A DNA stretch of 64,000 nt from Flavobacteriaceae bacterium (GCA_009827225.1 WUAI01000003.1:78399-142398); one strand, 5' to 3'. Positions 28,032 to 39,179 are shown, counted from the stretch's first letter. Translations and numbers: made by a program. Notes: generated by a model not told the origin, from the letters alone.

Positions 28032-30335
28032 ATGAGCAAAATTAGCAAACGACGAGAAGCACTGGTTTATCATTCCAAACCGAAACCCGGAAAGATACAG
28101 GTGGTCCCCACCAAGAAGTATGCGAGCCAACGTGATCTTTCGTTGGCCTATTCGCCGGGAGTTGCGGAACCCTGCCTCGAAATCGACAAAAACCTTGATG
28201 ATGTTTATAAATACACCAATAAAGGAAATCTGGTGGCAGTAATTTCCAATGGAACGGCGGTGCTTGGCCTGGGGAATATAGGGCCTGAAGCCTCCAAACC
28301 CGTTATGGAAGGTAAAGGGCTGCTATTCAAAATATTTGCAGACATTGATGTATTTGATATTGAAGTGAACACTGAAAATGTTGATGAATTTATCAATACC
28401 GTAAAGAATATAGCTCCCACTTTTGGGGGGATCAATCTGGAAGATATCAAAGCTCCTGAAGCGTTTGAAATTGAAAACCGGTTAAAAGAAGAACTGGATA
28501 TCCCGGTAATGCACGACGATCAGCACGGGACAGCCATAATCTCGGCAGCTGCCTTGATCAATGCCTTGGAAATTGCCAAAAAGGATATTTCAAAAGTGAA
28601 GATAGTGATTAGCGGTGCTGGCGCAGCTGCGGTAAGTTGCACCCGTTTGTACAAGGCCTTCGGTGCAAAAAGTGAGAATATTGTAATGCTGGATAGTAAA
28701 GGAGTGATTCGAAAGGATCGTGAAGACCTTACGGAGGAGAAATCCGAGTTCGCTACTACAAGAAAGATCGACACACTGGAAGAAGCTATGAAGAAGTCGG
28801 ATGTGTTTGTAGGTCTATCGATTGCCGATATTGTCACTCCGGAAATGCTCAAATCCATGGCCAATAAACCTATTGTGTTTGCCATGGCAAATCCGGATCC
28901 CGAGATTTCCTATCGACTTGCGGTGCAAACACGTGATGATATTATCATGGCTACCGGAAGAAGTGATCACCCGAACCAGGTGAATAATGTACTTGGTTTT
29001 CCCTTTATTTTTCGTGGTGCATTAGACGTGCGGGCCACAAAAATTAATGAGGCCATGAAAATGGCAGCGGTTAAGGCCCTGGCGGAATTGGCAAAAGAAC
29101 CGGTTCCAGAACAGGTGAATATTGCCTACGGTAAAACGAAGCTCACCTTTGGAAAGGATTATATAATCCCGAAACCATTCGATCCAAGATTGATAGCCAC
29201 AGTTCCGCCCGCAGTCGCTAAAGCGGCCATTGAGAGTGGTGTGGCTACCGAGAATATTCAGGATTGGGATAAGTATACCGATGAGTTGTATGAGCGTATG
29301 GGAAGCGACAACAAAATTGTTCGCTTGCTCATGGATCGTGCAAAATTGGATCCTAAAAGAGTGGTTTTTGCGGAAGCCGACCGACTGGATGTACTTAAAG
29401 CTGCCCAGATCGTGTATGAGGAAGGTGTCGCCATCCCCGTGCTTCTCGGTCGAAAAGAAGTGATCAAAGAATTGATGCAGGAGTTGGATTTTGAGGATGA
29501 TGTTGAGATCATCGACCCTAAAAGCGACGACCAGAATGAGCAGCTTAATTATTATGCTGATAAATACTGGAAACAACGCAAGCGGAGCGGGGTGACACTT
29601 TACGATGCCAAAAGGCTGATGCGCGAGCGAAATTATTATGCCGCAATGATGCTCAATGAAGGAGATGTAGATGGTATGATTTCCGGGTATGCAAGGGCAT
29701 ATCCCACGGTATTACGGCCTGTTTTGGAGACCATCGGTAAATTCGATGGTGTGAATAAAGTGGCTACCACCAACCTGATGTTGACACCGAAAGGGCCATT
29801 GTTTATTTCAGACTCTTCGATCAATATCGATCCTTCGGCTAAGGAACTGGCGAATATTGCGCAAATGACCAACTACACCGTGAAGATGTTTGGATTGAAG
29901 CCAGTGATTGCCATGATATCGTATGCCAATTTCGGTTCTTCTAAGGATCCGCATGCTGCCAAAGTACGCCAGGCGGTGAACATGTTACACAAATCCAATC
30001 CGGATATGGTCGTTGATGGAGAGATCCAGACAGACTTTGCCCTTAATCCAGGCATGTTGAAGAAGAACTTCCCTTTTTCTAAACTGGCGGGCAATAAGGT
30101 GAACGCTATGATATTTCCTAATCTCGATTCGGCCAACAGTAATTATAAGATGCTTAAAGAACAGCCTGATGTGGAGTCGATCGGACCCATTATGCTAGGG
30201 ATGAACAAACCCGTGCACATACTGCAGTTGGGAGCCAGTGTCGAGGAAATTGTCAACATGACTGCTATCGCTGTTGTAGACGCCCAACAAAAAGAGAAAC
30301 GAGCCCTCGAGCAAGCCGCTAAAAACCCCAAATAA
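28032..30335 (+). CDS. maeB: NADP-dependent malic enzyme (malic domain + phosphotransacetylase-like domain)
   Basis: The enzyme oxidatively decarboxylates malate to pyruvate, usually with NADP. The 767-residue length fits the MaeB type: N-terminal malic domain with the metal/substrate motifs SLAYSPGVAEPC and PVMHDDQHGTA, a Rossmann domain with VISGAGAAAVSC (about residue 197), and from about residue 430 a phosphotransacetylase-like domain (YARAYPTVLRPVLE). In known MaeB proteins this tail is regulatory rather than catalytic. It has its own promoter, with ruvA following after about 80 bases. Confidence 0.96.
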   Translation: MSKISKRREALVYHSKPKPGKIQVVPTKKYASQRDLSLAYSPGVAEPCLEIDKNLDDVYKYTNKGNLVAVISNGTAVLGLGNIGPEASKPVMEGKGLLFKIFADIDVFDIEVNTENVDEFINTVKNIAPTFGGINLEDIKAPEAFEIENRLKEELDIPVMHDDQHGTAIISAAALINALEIAKKDISKVKIVISGAGAAAVSCTRLYKAFGAKSENIVMLDSKGVIRKDREDLTEEKSEFATTRKIDTLEEAMKKSDVFVGLSIADIVTPEMLKSMANKPIVFAMANPDPEISYRLAVQTRDDIIMATGRSDHPNQVNNVLGFPFIFRGALDVRATKINEAMKMAAVKALAELAKEPVPEQVNIAYGKTKLTFGKDYIIPKPFDPRLIATVPPAVAKAAIESGVATENIQDWDKYTDELYERMGSDNKIVRLLMDRAKLDPKRVVFAEADRLDVLKAAQIVYEEGVAIPVLLGRKEVIKELMQELDFEDDVEIIDPKSDDQNEQLNYYADKYWKQRKRSGVTLYDAKRLMRERNYYAAMMLNEGDVDGMISGYARAYPTVLRPVLETIGKFDGVNKVATTNLMLTPKGPLFISDSSINIDPSAKELANIAQMTNYTVKMFGLKPVIAMISYANFGSSKDPHAAKVRQAVNMLHKSNPDMVVDGEIQTDFALNPGMLKKNFPFSKLAGNKVNAMIFPNLDSANSNYKMLKEQPDVESIGPIMLGMNKPVHILQLGASVEEIVNMTAIAVVDAQQKEKRALEQAAKNPK

Positions 30336-30385
30336 ATTGGCATAATTTCACTTTTTCAAATACTAGCGAATGCAAATAATTATAC

Positions 30386-30393
30386 TATATTTG
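30386..30393 (+). promoter_or_regulatory. ruvA-sprA promoter (-7 box)
   Basis: TATATTTG is a perfect TAnnTTTG, 23 bases before the ruvA ATG. No properly spaced TTG is seen. It would drive ruvA, sprA and gcvH. Confidence 0.5.
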
Positions 30394-30416
30394 GGCCTAT
30401 AACATTTTGTTAACGA

Positions 30417-30998
30417 ATGATTACCCATATTCAGGGAAGACTAATTGAGAAAAGCCCTACCGATGTTGTCATAGACTGTAATGGTGTGGGTTATTTTTTG
30501 AACATTTCGTTGCATACATTTTCACAACTCCCCGGCGATGAAAATGTCAAGTTATACACGCACTTATTAGTTCGGGAAGATGCACATACTTTGTATGGCT
30601 TTTCCAGTGTTATTGAGCGCGAAATATTCAGACTGTTATTGTCTGTTTCGGGTATCGGTGCCAGCACGGCCAGAACTATGCTTTCATCGTTAACTCCGGA
30701 ACAGGTAAGGGAGGCTATCGCCAGTGAGGATGTAGCCACCATTCAGTCTGTAAAAGGAATTGGGGCAAAAACAGCACAAAGAGCAGTTTTAGATTTGAAG
30801 GATAAAATCTTAAAAGTGTATGGAATGACGGCTATTTCTGCCGTTTCAAGCAATACGAATAAGAATGAAGCGTTATCAGCTTTGGAGACTCTTGGTTTCG
30901 CAAGAAAGCAGGCCGAAAAAGCATGCGATAAAGTGATTAAAGATGATCCTCAGGCAACCGTAGAAACCATCATAAAACTTGCTTTAAAAAATTTGTAA
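30417..30998 (+). CDS. ruvA: Holliday junction branch migration protein RuvA
   Basis: RuvA tetramers bind Holliday junctions and recruit RuvB. The 193-residue protein has the N-terminal OB-fold (MITHIQGRLIEKSPTDVVID), two helix-hairpin-helix motifs (LLSVSGIGASTA and SVKGIGAKTAQR) and the small C-terminal RuvB-binding domain (NEALSALETLGF). It is immediately upstream of sprA with 3 bases between them, a linkage common in Bacteroidota. Confidence 0.97.
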   Translation: MITHIQGRLIEKSPTDVVIDCNGVGYFLNISLHTFSQLPGDENVKLYTHLLVREDAHTLYGFSSVIEREIFRLLLSVSGIGASTARTMLSSLTPEQVREAIASEDVATIQSVKGIGAKTAQRAVLDLKDKILKVYGMTAISAVSSNTNKNEALSALETLGFARKQAEKACDKVIKDDPQATVETIIKLALKNL

Positions 30999-31001
30999 AA
31001 A

Positions 31002-34000
31002 TTGAGCGCAAAAAACTACTCTACTAAACATAGCTTAGCTACCCTTATATTTTTCGGACTTTTTCTCTTCGGAAGCCTCGCCGCCTATTCACAGGATTCT
31101 ACGGCAACAGGATTTGATCAGGGGCGAATGGATCTTCCCGATCCTACGAGTATTCAGGATTTATACGAATACGACCCCATCACCGAAATGTATATCCTGA
31201 ACCGAACCCTCGGGGATTTCAATATTTCTTATCCGGTGATCCTTACGCCTGACGAGTACCAGGAATTGGTTTTGAAAGAGCAAATGAAGGCTTACTTCAA
31301 AGAAAAGATTGATGCTGCCGACGGACGAAAAGAAGGATCGGAAGAAGCTCAGAAGAATTTGTTGCCTACTTTTTACGTGAATTCCAGTTTTTTCGAATCA
31401 GTGTTCGGAGGAAATACTATAGAAGTGATTCCGCAGGGTACCGTGGAGATGGATCTTGGAATACTTTTTACCAAACAAGACAATCCGCAATTCTCCCCAA
31501 GAAACCGAAGTAACCTGTCCTTCGACTTTGATCAAAGAATCAGTCTTAGTTTATTGGGTAAAGTGGGTGAGCGCCTCCAGGTAACTGCAAATTACGACAC
31601 ACAGTCGACCTTCGACTTTCAGAATATCATCAAATTGGAATATACTCCCACAGAGGATGACATCATTCAAAAGATCGAAGTGGGTAACGTAGCAATGCCT
31701 CTGAACAGTACACTTATACAGGGTGCTCAGAGTCTGTTTGGTGTGAAAACACAGTTGCAGTTTGGAAAGACCACGATAACCGGAGTATTTTCTGAACAGC
31801 AATCCGAGACGCGATCGGTAGTGGCAGAAGGAGGAGCGACAATAACCGATTTCGAGTTGTTTGCCCTGGATTATGACGAAAATCGACACTTCTTCCTTTC
31901 GCATTATTTCCGCGACAACTATGATCGGGTTTTGGCACAATATCCATTCATTAACTCTAATGTACAGATCACGCGTGCAGAGGTATGGATTACCAATCGA
32001 AACAATACCATCAATAACGTACGTAATATTATTGCCTTACAGGATTTGGCGGAAAGTGATCCTACCAACATTGGTTTGAACACCATTCCCGGAGGATTCA
32101 TCAACGCCTCCCGAAATGCGTTTCCGGATAACAGCAATAATGATTTTAATCCCTTCGGAATTGATAACCCTGCAGAGCAAAGTATCCTGAATGAATCCAT
32201 TCGGGACGTAGCCACAGTACAGGCCGGATTTAGCGGTGTGCCTGTGAGTGATGGGGTAGATTATGTAATACTGGAGAATGCCAGACGTCTGCAACCGAAT
32301 GAGTACCAACTGAATTCACAATTGGGATATATTTCTTTGAACCAGCGACTCAATAACGACGAGGTTCTCGGGGTGGCTTTCCAGTTTACCGTTAACGGAC
32401 AGGTATACCAGGTTGGTGAGTTTTCCACTGACGGGGTAGAAGCTACCGGTATTGAAAATCCAATTGGAGGAGGAATTCCTAATGAAGGCGAAGGCGAAGG
32501 TGAAGGAGAAGTAGGAATTCCGCAGAACCTTATCGTGAAACTTCTGAAGAGTAATATCACCATCGTGGAAGAACCGGTTTGGGATATCATGATGAAGAAC
32601 ATTTATCCGATCGGCGCCTTTCAGTTAGAGCAGGAAGATTTCAGGTTAAATATACTTTACACCGATCCCTCACCCGTGAACTACATCACTCCTGCAGACG
32701 GAACCACCGAGTTTCCCTATGAGGATTTACCGGATGATGTGATTGCAGATGACGAGATTCTGTTGGACGAAGTACTCCTTCGTGTTTTCAATCTGGATCG
32801 TTTGAATTTCAACAATGATCCTCAACAGGGAGGAGATGGTTTCTTTGACTTCTATCCGGGGATAACGGTCGATCAACAAAACGGGCGGATCATTTTTACC
32901 TCTGTGGAACCCTTTGGGGAATATCTGTTTGACAAATTAGATGGCCCGGGAGGCACACAGGATTACGACATTCCATCGACGTATAATGCCAACCAAAACA
33001 AATACGTGTTTCGAACCATGTACGAATCTACTAAGATTCAAGCGGAGCAAATAGATAGTGATAAAAACAAATTCCAACTGAGAGGAACCTACAAGTCTAC
33101 CGGAGCAGATGGAATCCCAATTGGTGCTTTCAATATTCCTCAAGGTTCTGTTACCGTAACTGCCGGGGGAAGAACCCTTGTTGAAGGGGTAGATTATACG
33201 GTAAACTACCAGTTAGGACGAGTGCAGATCCTGGACCCTGCCTTGCTGAACTCCAATACTCCGATCAACATTACGACGGAGAATAATACACTATTCGGGC
33301 AGCAAACACGCCGTTTCACGGGTCTTGATGTACAGCATAGATTCAGTGATAAGTTACAAGTAGGAGGTACCTATTTAAATTTAAATGAACGACCGCTGAC
33401 GCAGAAGGCAGCCTTCCAGAATGAACCCATTAACAACACTATGTTTGGGGTGAACGTACAGTATTCAACGGAAGTTCCCTTCCTGACAAGACTTGCCAAT
33501 AAACTACCGAATATCGACACCGATGTGGAATCTAACCTGGCGGTGCGAGGTGAGTTCGCCTACTTATTGCCAGGTGCTCCTAAAGTATCCGATTTTGACG
33601 GTAAGACAACCGCGTATGTGGATGACTTTGAGGCGGCTCAAACAGCATTGGATATCAGTTCGGCGCTTACATGGAGTTTATCCAGTGTGCCTATCGGACT
33701 GGGAGGAGAACTTGGAAACAATGATCTGTCCTCTAACTATAATCGGGCAAAACTTGCCTGGTATACGATCGACCCGATCTTTTACAGTTCCCAACGACCT
33801 GAAGGAATTACGGATGAAGACTTATCCAATCCTTTCACTCGAAGGGTGTTCCGGGATGAGATCTTCCCTGATCAGGACATCATCCAGGGTCAGACACAGG
33901 CACTGTTTACACTCGATTTAGCATTTTACCCGGAGCAGCGTGGGCCTTATAACTACAACCCGGCGGCAGCAGGAAGTAACACACTTCCTAATCCGGAAGC

Positions 34001-37000
34001 TCGTTTTGGTGGGGTTTCACGACAATTGACTACTACCGATTTTGAGAGATCCAATGTAGAATACATCCAGTTCTGGTTGATGGATCCTTTCATTTACGAC
34101 GAGAACATCAATAACAGTGGAGGTAAACTAACTTTCAACCTTGGTAATATTTCTGAAGATGTACTGAAGGATGGTAGAAAGCAATATGAGAACGGTTTGC
34201 CCGAAGATGGAGGAACCCTTAATACCATAGAGACCAACTGGGGTAAAGTTCCAGCCAACCAGTCGTTGATCTATACATTCAACACCACCGGACAGGAACG
34301 TGTGAATCAGGATGTAGGATTTGACGGACTGAGTGATGCCCAGGAGGTAGCGAAGTTCCCTGCGTTCTCGAATTTACCTGATCCTTCCAATGATAATTAC
34401 ACATATTTCTTACAAGCGGAAGGGTCTATTTTGGATCGTTACCTGTTGTTTAACGGTAACGATGGAAACTCCCCCGAAACCCTTACAAATACCAACCGAG
34501 GATCGAATGCACAACCGGATGTAGAGGATATCAACCGTGATAATACCATGAATACGGTGGATAGTTACTTTGAATATGAGATAGATGTCGTTCCCGGAAT
34601 GGACGAGAATAATAGCCGTTTCGTGACGGATGTTAAAGAGATTACAGTAACGACTCAGAACAATAACGATATTCCGGTTCGTTGGATCCAGTTTAGAATT
34701 CCGATCAGTGATTACGATAATGCCATTAATGGTATTTCCGATTTCAGATCCATTCGCTTTATGAGAATGTATATGTCTGGATTTGCACAGGAAACAGTAT
34801 TGCGTATGGGGACTTTGGAGCTATTCCGAGGTGACTACAGAAGATACCAGGAAAGTCTGGACCGGGCGGATCTGGAAGACAATATCAACGATGACACCAC
34901 CTTCGAGAACGAAGCCGTTGGTGTAATCCAGAACAGTAACTATATCATTCCTCCCGGAGTATTCCGTGAAGAATTAAATAACAATAACAACATTATTCGT
35001 CAGGATGAGCAATCACTGTCCCTTAGAGTATGTGATCTGGAGCCGGGTGATGCACGTGCTGTATATAAGAATTTCAATGTGGATATGCGACAGTATAAGA
35101 ACCTGGAAATGTTTATGCACGTTGAAAGTTTAGAGGACCAGACTTTGCTGGGAGACGATCAATTGGCAGCATTCATTCGATTGGGAACGGATCTCAATAC
35201 AGCATTCTACGAGATCGAAATTCCGTTAAAGGTGTCGCCAAATTTACCGAACCCTACCGATTCAGATGGAGATGTGGTTTGGCCGATCGAAAACCGCTTG
35301 TTACTTCCACTGGAATCGCTTCAGCAGATAAAAAGTATTGCATCCAGCTCCAACCAGGAAGGGTTATTGCCAGCCGATGCGACTGGAGTACGTTATGCCG
35401 CCGATGGAGTTATTACCGGAGGGGGAGGAGATTATCGATATGGAATTAGAGGGAATCCGAGTTTCGGAAATGTGCGAGTGATCATGATTGGGCTTAGAAA
35501 CGTATCGAATTCTCAAATTTGCGGTGAGGCGTGGTTCAACGAATTGCGTTTGTCTGAATTAGAGAACAAAGGGGGTTGGGCAGCAGTGGCTAACCTGGAC
35601 GCGAATATGGCCGATTTTGCCAACATCAGTGCTACGGGTAGAGTGAGCACCATCGGATTTGGATCTATTGAACAAGGTCCGAATCAAAGAAGTCTGGAGG
35701 ATCAGGCGATTTATGATGTGGTAACGAATTTTAATTTAGGTCAGTTGTTACCTCAGAAATGGGGAATCAACCTGCCTTTTAATTATGCGTTTGGTGAAGA
35801 ATTCATCACGCCAAAATTCGATCCGGAACTACAGGATATCGAGTTGGATGATCGTATAGATGCCGAGACAGATGAAACCTTGAAAGATGTTTATAAGGAT
35901 CAGGCCGTAGATTATACCAAACGACAGAGTATCAACTTTATCGGGGTGCGTAAAGAGCGCACTGGAGAAGGCAAACCAATGCCATACGATATAGAGAATT
36001 TCACCTTCTCTTATTCATACAACCAGATCGATCATAACGATTTTGAGATCGAGGAATCTATCGATCAGAACGTTAGATTGGGTGGGACTTATAACTATAG
36101 TTTCCCGCAAAAACCGATTGAGCCATTTAAGAAGAGTGATTCCTTGTTCAATGGAAAGTACTGGCAGTTCCTGAAGGATCTGAATTTCAATCCGCTGCCC
36201 AGTAATATTGCTATAAGCTCTAATATTATAAGACAATATAACGAGCAGAAGTTCCGGGAATTGAACCTTCTGCCCGGGAACATAGGATTACCTACGTTGT
36301 ATCAAAGAAATTTCTTATTCGACTGGCAGTATACCATTAATTATAACCTTACGAAATCGCTGCGTTTCAACTTTAATGCGGCCAATAACCGTATCGTAAA
36401 CAATTATATCCAGGACGGAATCGTGGACAATTCGATTGGGATATGGGACGGGTTCTTCGAAGTAGGAGACCCCAACCAGCACTTCCAATCACTGCAATTG
36501 AATTATGACCTTCCTACGGCCAAATTCCCATTCCTAAAATGGATTAGAGCGACCTATTCATACCAGGGGGATTATCAATGGCAAGATGGTAGTGATCTAT
36601 TCAACAATATTGAGATTCCGTTAAGTGATGGTACCACCGAAGTGTTTAATCTCGGTAATTCAATTCAGAATGCGAGTACACACAGGATCAACTCGACCCT
36701 CGATATGAATAGTTTCTATCGATATATAGGCCTTACCAAAATCACACAAAGCAAGCCAAGAGCCAATAGAGAAGGAGGCGGAGGTGGCCCAGGTGGTCGT
36801 GGTGGAGAAGGTGCCGGTGGAGAAGGTGCTGGTGGAAAAGGCGGAGATGGAGACGGTAAAGGTAAGGAGAGTGCCAATGAAAAGACCGGGGGTGCGAATA
36901 AGCGAGAGCAAATTGCACGCCAGGGTAGTGGCGGACTTCGAGGAGGTAGTGGAGCCGGAGGATCTTCCGGAACGCTCCGTGCCGGAGACAAAGCGATCAA

Positions 37001-38351
37001 TACCTTGATTGGGCTTGCTACCGCCGTGAAGAAGATTCAATTCAATTACCAGGAAAACCAAGGGATCTTCCTTCCGGGATATCAGCCTTCGATAGGTTTT
37101 GCAGGATCATTGAAACCAACTACCGGATTCGTATTCGGAAGTCAGGCGGAGATCCGAGACCTGGCCGCTCGAAAAGGATGGTTAACCCTATACCCCGAGT
37201 TCAACGAACAGTACACTGAGGTGGAGAGCAGGCAATTGGATGTCCAGGCGAATATTGAATTATTACCGGATCTAAAGTTAGACCTGAATGGAAGCCGAGT
37301 GTATTCTGAAAACTATGCGGAGAACTACATCGTAGAAAACGATCTGTATCGTTCACTTACACCGAATACCTTCGGAAACTTTAATATTTCAACCATACTC
37401 ATAAAAACTGCATTTGGAAGTAGTGATGAGAATGGATCGGCGGCTTTCGATGATTTCAGAAATAATCGAATTGTCATTGCCGACCGACTGGCAAGAGAAT
37501 TTGAAGCCAACAATCCGGGAATCTATCAATATGAGATCGATGAAGAGACCGGTTATCCGGTAGGATTCGGCCCCACGAGTCAGAATGTATTATTAGCCTC
37601 ATTCCTTTCAGCGTACAAAGGATCCGATGCCTCCAAGGAAAAAACGGGAATCCTCAGAGACATTCCACTTCCAAACTGGGATCTGAAGTATACCGGTTTG
37701 ATGAATATCAAATGGTTCAAGAAGAACTTCAAGCGATTCTCTATTCAGCATGGATATCGCTCATCCTATACCGTGAATTCGTTCCAGACCAACCTGGACT
37801 TTGATAGCGCAGATCCTACGGCCATCGACCAATCGGGGAATTTTAAAAGTGAGATCTTCCTGAACAATGTGAATCTTACAGAACAATTCTCTCCGTTGAT
37901 TCGAGTGGATTTCGAAATGCAGAATTCCATTAAGATACTTGCTGAGTATAGAAAAGACAGGGCCTTGTCTTTGAGTTTTGCGAACAACTTATTGACGGAA
38001 ATTCAAGGGGATGAGATCATTCTTGGACTGGGATATCGAATCAAGGACTTAAAGATCGGGACCAATTTCGGAGGAAAGAAAAAGATCATCACTAGTGATC
38101 TTAACTTTAAGATGGATCTTTCGGTACGTGATAACAAGACTATCATTCGTTACCTGGATATCAATAATAACCAGACCACAGCGGGTCAAACAATTTACGG
38201 TTTACAGTTCTCGGCAGATTATGCCCTTAGCAAGAACCTTACGGCGCTGTTCTATTATGATCATACGTTCTCGGAATATGCCATCTCTACTGCATTCCCG
38301 CAAACCACTATTCGAAGTGGAATCACCCTTCGATACAATTTTGGAAACTAA
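31002..38351 (+). CDS. sprA: Type IX secretion translocon SprA
   Basis: SprA is the giant 36-strand outer-membrane beta-barrel through which type IX secretion substrates cross; it is also needed for gliding. At 2449 residues it matches the family. A signal peptide ends near AAYSQ. The start is a TTG at 31002, since no ATG occurs before residue 46 and TTG gives the signal peptide. Two low-complexity insertions stand out: a Gly/Glu repeat (NEGEGEGEGEVG, near residue 500) and a Gly-rich stretch of about 70 residues (near residues 1925-1995, GGGGGPGGRGG and onward). Both should be loops. It lies 3 bases after ruvA and 27 bases before gcvH, so it is probably co-transcribed with housekeeping genes. 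Confidence 0.97.
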   Translation: MSAKNYSTKHSLATLIFFGLFLFGSLAAYSQDSTATGFDQGRMDLPDPTSIQDLYEYDPITEMYILNRTLGDFNISYPVILTPDEYQELVLKEQMKAYFKEKIDAADGRKEGSEEAQKNLLPTFYVNSSFFESVFGGNTIEVIPQGTVEMDLGILFTKQDNPQFSPRNRSNLSFDFDQRISLSLLGKVGERLQVTANYDTQSTFDFQNIIKLEYTPTEDDIIQKIEVGNVAMPLNSTLIQGAQSLFGVKTQLQFGKTTITGVFSEQQSETRSVVAEGGATITDFELFALDYDENRHFFLSHYFRDNYDRVLAQYPFINSNVQITRAEVWITNRNNTINNVRNIIALQDLAESDPTNIGLNTIPGGFINASRNAFPDNSNNDFNPFGIDNPAEQSILNESIRDVATVQAGFSGVPVSDGVDYVILENARRLQPNEYQLNSQLGYISLNQRLNNDEVLGVAFQFTVNGQVYQVGEFSTDGVEATGIENPIGGGIPNEGEGEGEGEVGIPQNLIVKLLKSNITIVEEPVWDIMMKNIYPIGAFQLEQEDFRLNILYTDPSPVNYITPADGTTEFPYEDLPDDVIADDEILLDEVLLRVFNLDRLNFNNDPQQGGDGFFDFYPGITVDQQNGRIIFTSVEPFGEYLFDKLDGPGGTQDYDIPSTYNANQNKYVFRTMYESTKIQAEQIDSDKNKFQLRGTYKSTGADGIPIGAFNIPQGSVTVTAGGRTLVEGVDYTVNYQLGRVQILDPALLNSNTPINITTENNTLFGQQTRRFTGLDVQHRFSDKLQVGGTYLNLNERPLTQKAAFQNEPINNTMFGVNVQYSTEVPFLTRLANKLPNIDTDVESNLAVRGEFAYLLPGAPKVSDFDGKTTAYVDDFEAAQTALDISSALTWSLSSVPIGLGGELGNNDLSSNYNRAKLAWYTIDPIFYSSQRPEGITDEDLSNPFTRRVFRDEIFPDQDIIQGQTQALFTLDLAFYPEQRGPYNYNPAAAGSNTLPNPEARFGGVSRQLTTTDFERSNVEYIQFWLMDPFIYDENINNSGGKLTFNLGNISEDVLKDGRKQYENGLPEDGGTLNTIETNWGKVPANQSLIYTFNTTGQERVNQDVGFDGLSDAQEVAKFPAFSNLPDPSNDNYTYFLQAEGSILDRYLLFNGNDGNSPETLTNTNRGSNAQPDVEDINRDNTMNTVDSYFEYEIDVVPGMDENNSRFVTDVKEITVTTQNNNDIPVRWIQFRIPISDYDNAINGISDFRSIRFMRMYMSGFAQETVLRMGTLELFRGDYRRYQESLDRADLEDNINDDTTFENEAVGVIQNSNYIIPPGVFREELNNNNNIIRQDEQSLSLRVCDLEPGDARAVYKNFNVDMRQYKNLEMFMHVESLEDQTLLGDDQLAAFIRLGTDLNTAFYEIEIPLKVSPNLPNPTDSDGDVVWPIENRLLLPLESLQQIKSIASSSNQEGLLPADATGVRYAADGVITGGGGDYRYGIRGNPSFGNVRVIMIGLRNVSNSQICGEAWFNELRLSELENKGGWAAVANLDANMADFANISATGRVSTIGFGSIEQGPNQRSLEDQAIYDVVTNFNLGQLLPQKWGINLPFNYAFGEEFITPKFDPELQDIELDDRIDAETDETLKDVYKDQAVDYTKRQSINFIGVRKERTGEGKPMPYDIENFTFSYSYNQIDHNDFEIEESIDQNVRLGGTYNYSFPQKPIEPFKKSDSLFNGKYWQFLKDLNFNPLPSNIAISSNIIRQYNEQKFRELNLLPGNIGLPTLYQRNFLFDWQYTINYNLTKSLRFNFNAANNRIVNNYIQDGIVDNSIGIWDGFFEVGDPNQHFQSLQLNYDLPTAKFPFLKWIRATYSYQGDYQWQDGSDLFNNIEIPLSDGTTEVFNLGNSIQNASTHRINSTLDMNSFYRYIGLTKITQSKPRANREGGGGGPGGRGGEGAGGEGAGGKGGDGDGKGKESANEKTGGANKREQIARQGSGGLRGGSGAGGSSGTLRAGDKAINTLIGLATAVKKIQFNYQENQGIFLPGYQPSIGFAGSLKPTTGFVFGSQAEIRDLAARKGWLTLYPEFNEQYTEVESRQLDVQANIELLPDLKLDLNGSRVYSENYAENYIVENDLYRSLTPNTFGNFNISTILIKTAFGSSDENGSAAFDDFRNNRIVIADRLAREFEANNPGIYQYEIDEETGYPVGFGPTSQNVLLASFLSAYKGSDASKEKTGILRDIPLPNWDLKYTGLMNIKWFKKNFKRFSIQHGYRSSYTVNSFQTNLDFDSADPTAIDQSGNFKSEIFLNNVNLTEQFSPLIRVDFEMQNSIKILAEYRKDRALSLSFANNLLTEIQGDEIILGLGYRIKDLKIGTNFGGKKKIITSDLNFKMDLSVRDNKTIIRYLDINNNQTTAGQTIYGLQFSADYALSKNLTALFYYDHTFSEYAISTAFPQTTIRSGITLRYNFGN

Positions 38352-38378
38352 ATCACAACTAAATACAAGTAGCTTATC

Positions 38379-38759
38379 ATGAATATACCTTCAGATTTAA
38401 AATATACAAAAGACCATGAATGGATTCGCCTCGAAGGCGATGTTGCCGTTGTTGGAATCACCGATTTTGCCCAAGGTGAATTGGGAGATATTGTCTTTGT
38501 GGAAGTTGAGACTCTGGATGAAACTTTGGATCAGGAAGAAGTTTTTGGTACAGTAGAAGCGGTAAAAACCGTTTCTGATCTATTCATGCCCCTTTCTGGA
38601 GAGATCATTGAATTCAACGATTCTCTTGAATCTGAACCTGAAAAAGTGAATAGTGACGCCTATGGAGAAGGATGGATGATCAAGATTAAAATTTCGAATC
38701 CTGATGAGTTGGAAGGTCTTTTAGATGATGCGGGTTATAAAGAAATTATTGGCGCCTAA
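38379..38759 (+). CDS. gcvH: Glycine cleavage system H protein
   Basis: The H protein carries the aminomethyl group on a lipoyl arm during glycine cleavage. The 126-residue product shows the lipoylation motif [12 protein letters not shown] with Lys63. Genes for the P and T proteins are not in the window. It follows sprA by 27 bases, and its end overlaps the next ORF by up to 35 bases. Confidence 0.97.
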   Translation: MNIPSDLKYTKDHEWIRLEGDVAVVGITDFAQGELGDIVFVEVETLDETLDQEEVFGTVEAVKTVSDLFMPLSGEIIEFNDSLESEPEKVNSDAYGEGWMIKIKISNPDELEGLLDDAGYKEIIGA

Positions 38760-39120
38760 ATATCTCCGGACGGCCGGTATTGCTTATACCATACTGGTAA
38801 CTGTCCTGTTTTTGATGCCTGCGGGCAATGTGCCTGTTGTCAAGATTCCATTTCTGGATAAGATTATCCATGTTATCATATTTACTTTGCTGGCGTTCTT
38901 TTGGTTATCAACACTGCTGAAAAAGAACCACACATTCAAGAAGGCATTTTGGATTTGCATTGCCATCTGGTTTTATGGCATAATAATTGAACTGTTACAA
39001 GAGAATTTTTTTGATACCAGAAATGCAGATGCCTGGGATATAGTGGCAAATACCACCGGGATCGTGCTAGGGTTTCTCGTATTTGGAAAATTAAAGAGTT
39101 ATTTAACTCTTAAAAATTAA
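38725..39120 (+). CDS. VanZ-like membrane protein
   Basis: The 131-residue protein has four membrane helices and resembles the VanZ family ([44 protein letters not shown]). The function of most VanZ-like proteins is unknown; the founding member is linked to teicoplanin resistance. The ORF opens at ATG ATG at 38725 inside gcvH; a TTG at 38749 would shorten the overlap to 11 bases. Overlap with gcvH implies translational coupling. Confidence 0.88.
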   Translation: MMRVIKKLLAPKYLRTAGIAYTILVTVLFLMPAGNVPVVKIPFLDKIIHVIIFTLLAFFWLSTLLKKNHTFKKAFWICIAIWFYGIIIELLQENFFDTRNADAWDIVANTTGIVLGFLVFGKLKSYLTLKN

Positions 39121-39179
39121 AATTCGTTTTAAAAAACAGTTGATTTTATATATTTTAGCAATCACTTAAATTCTCTATT

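Noticed and set aside
36660-37061. Overlapping ORFs opposite and within the Gly-rich part of sprA
   Set aside because: Pro/Ser-rich or Thr/Ser-rich translations are simple complements of Gly codons; the sprA frame is continuous through the region.
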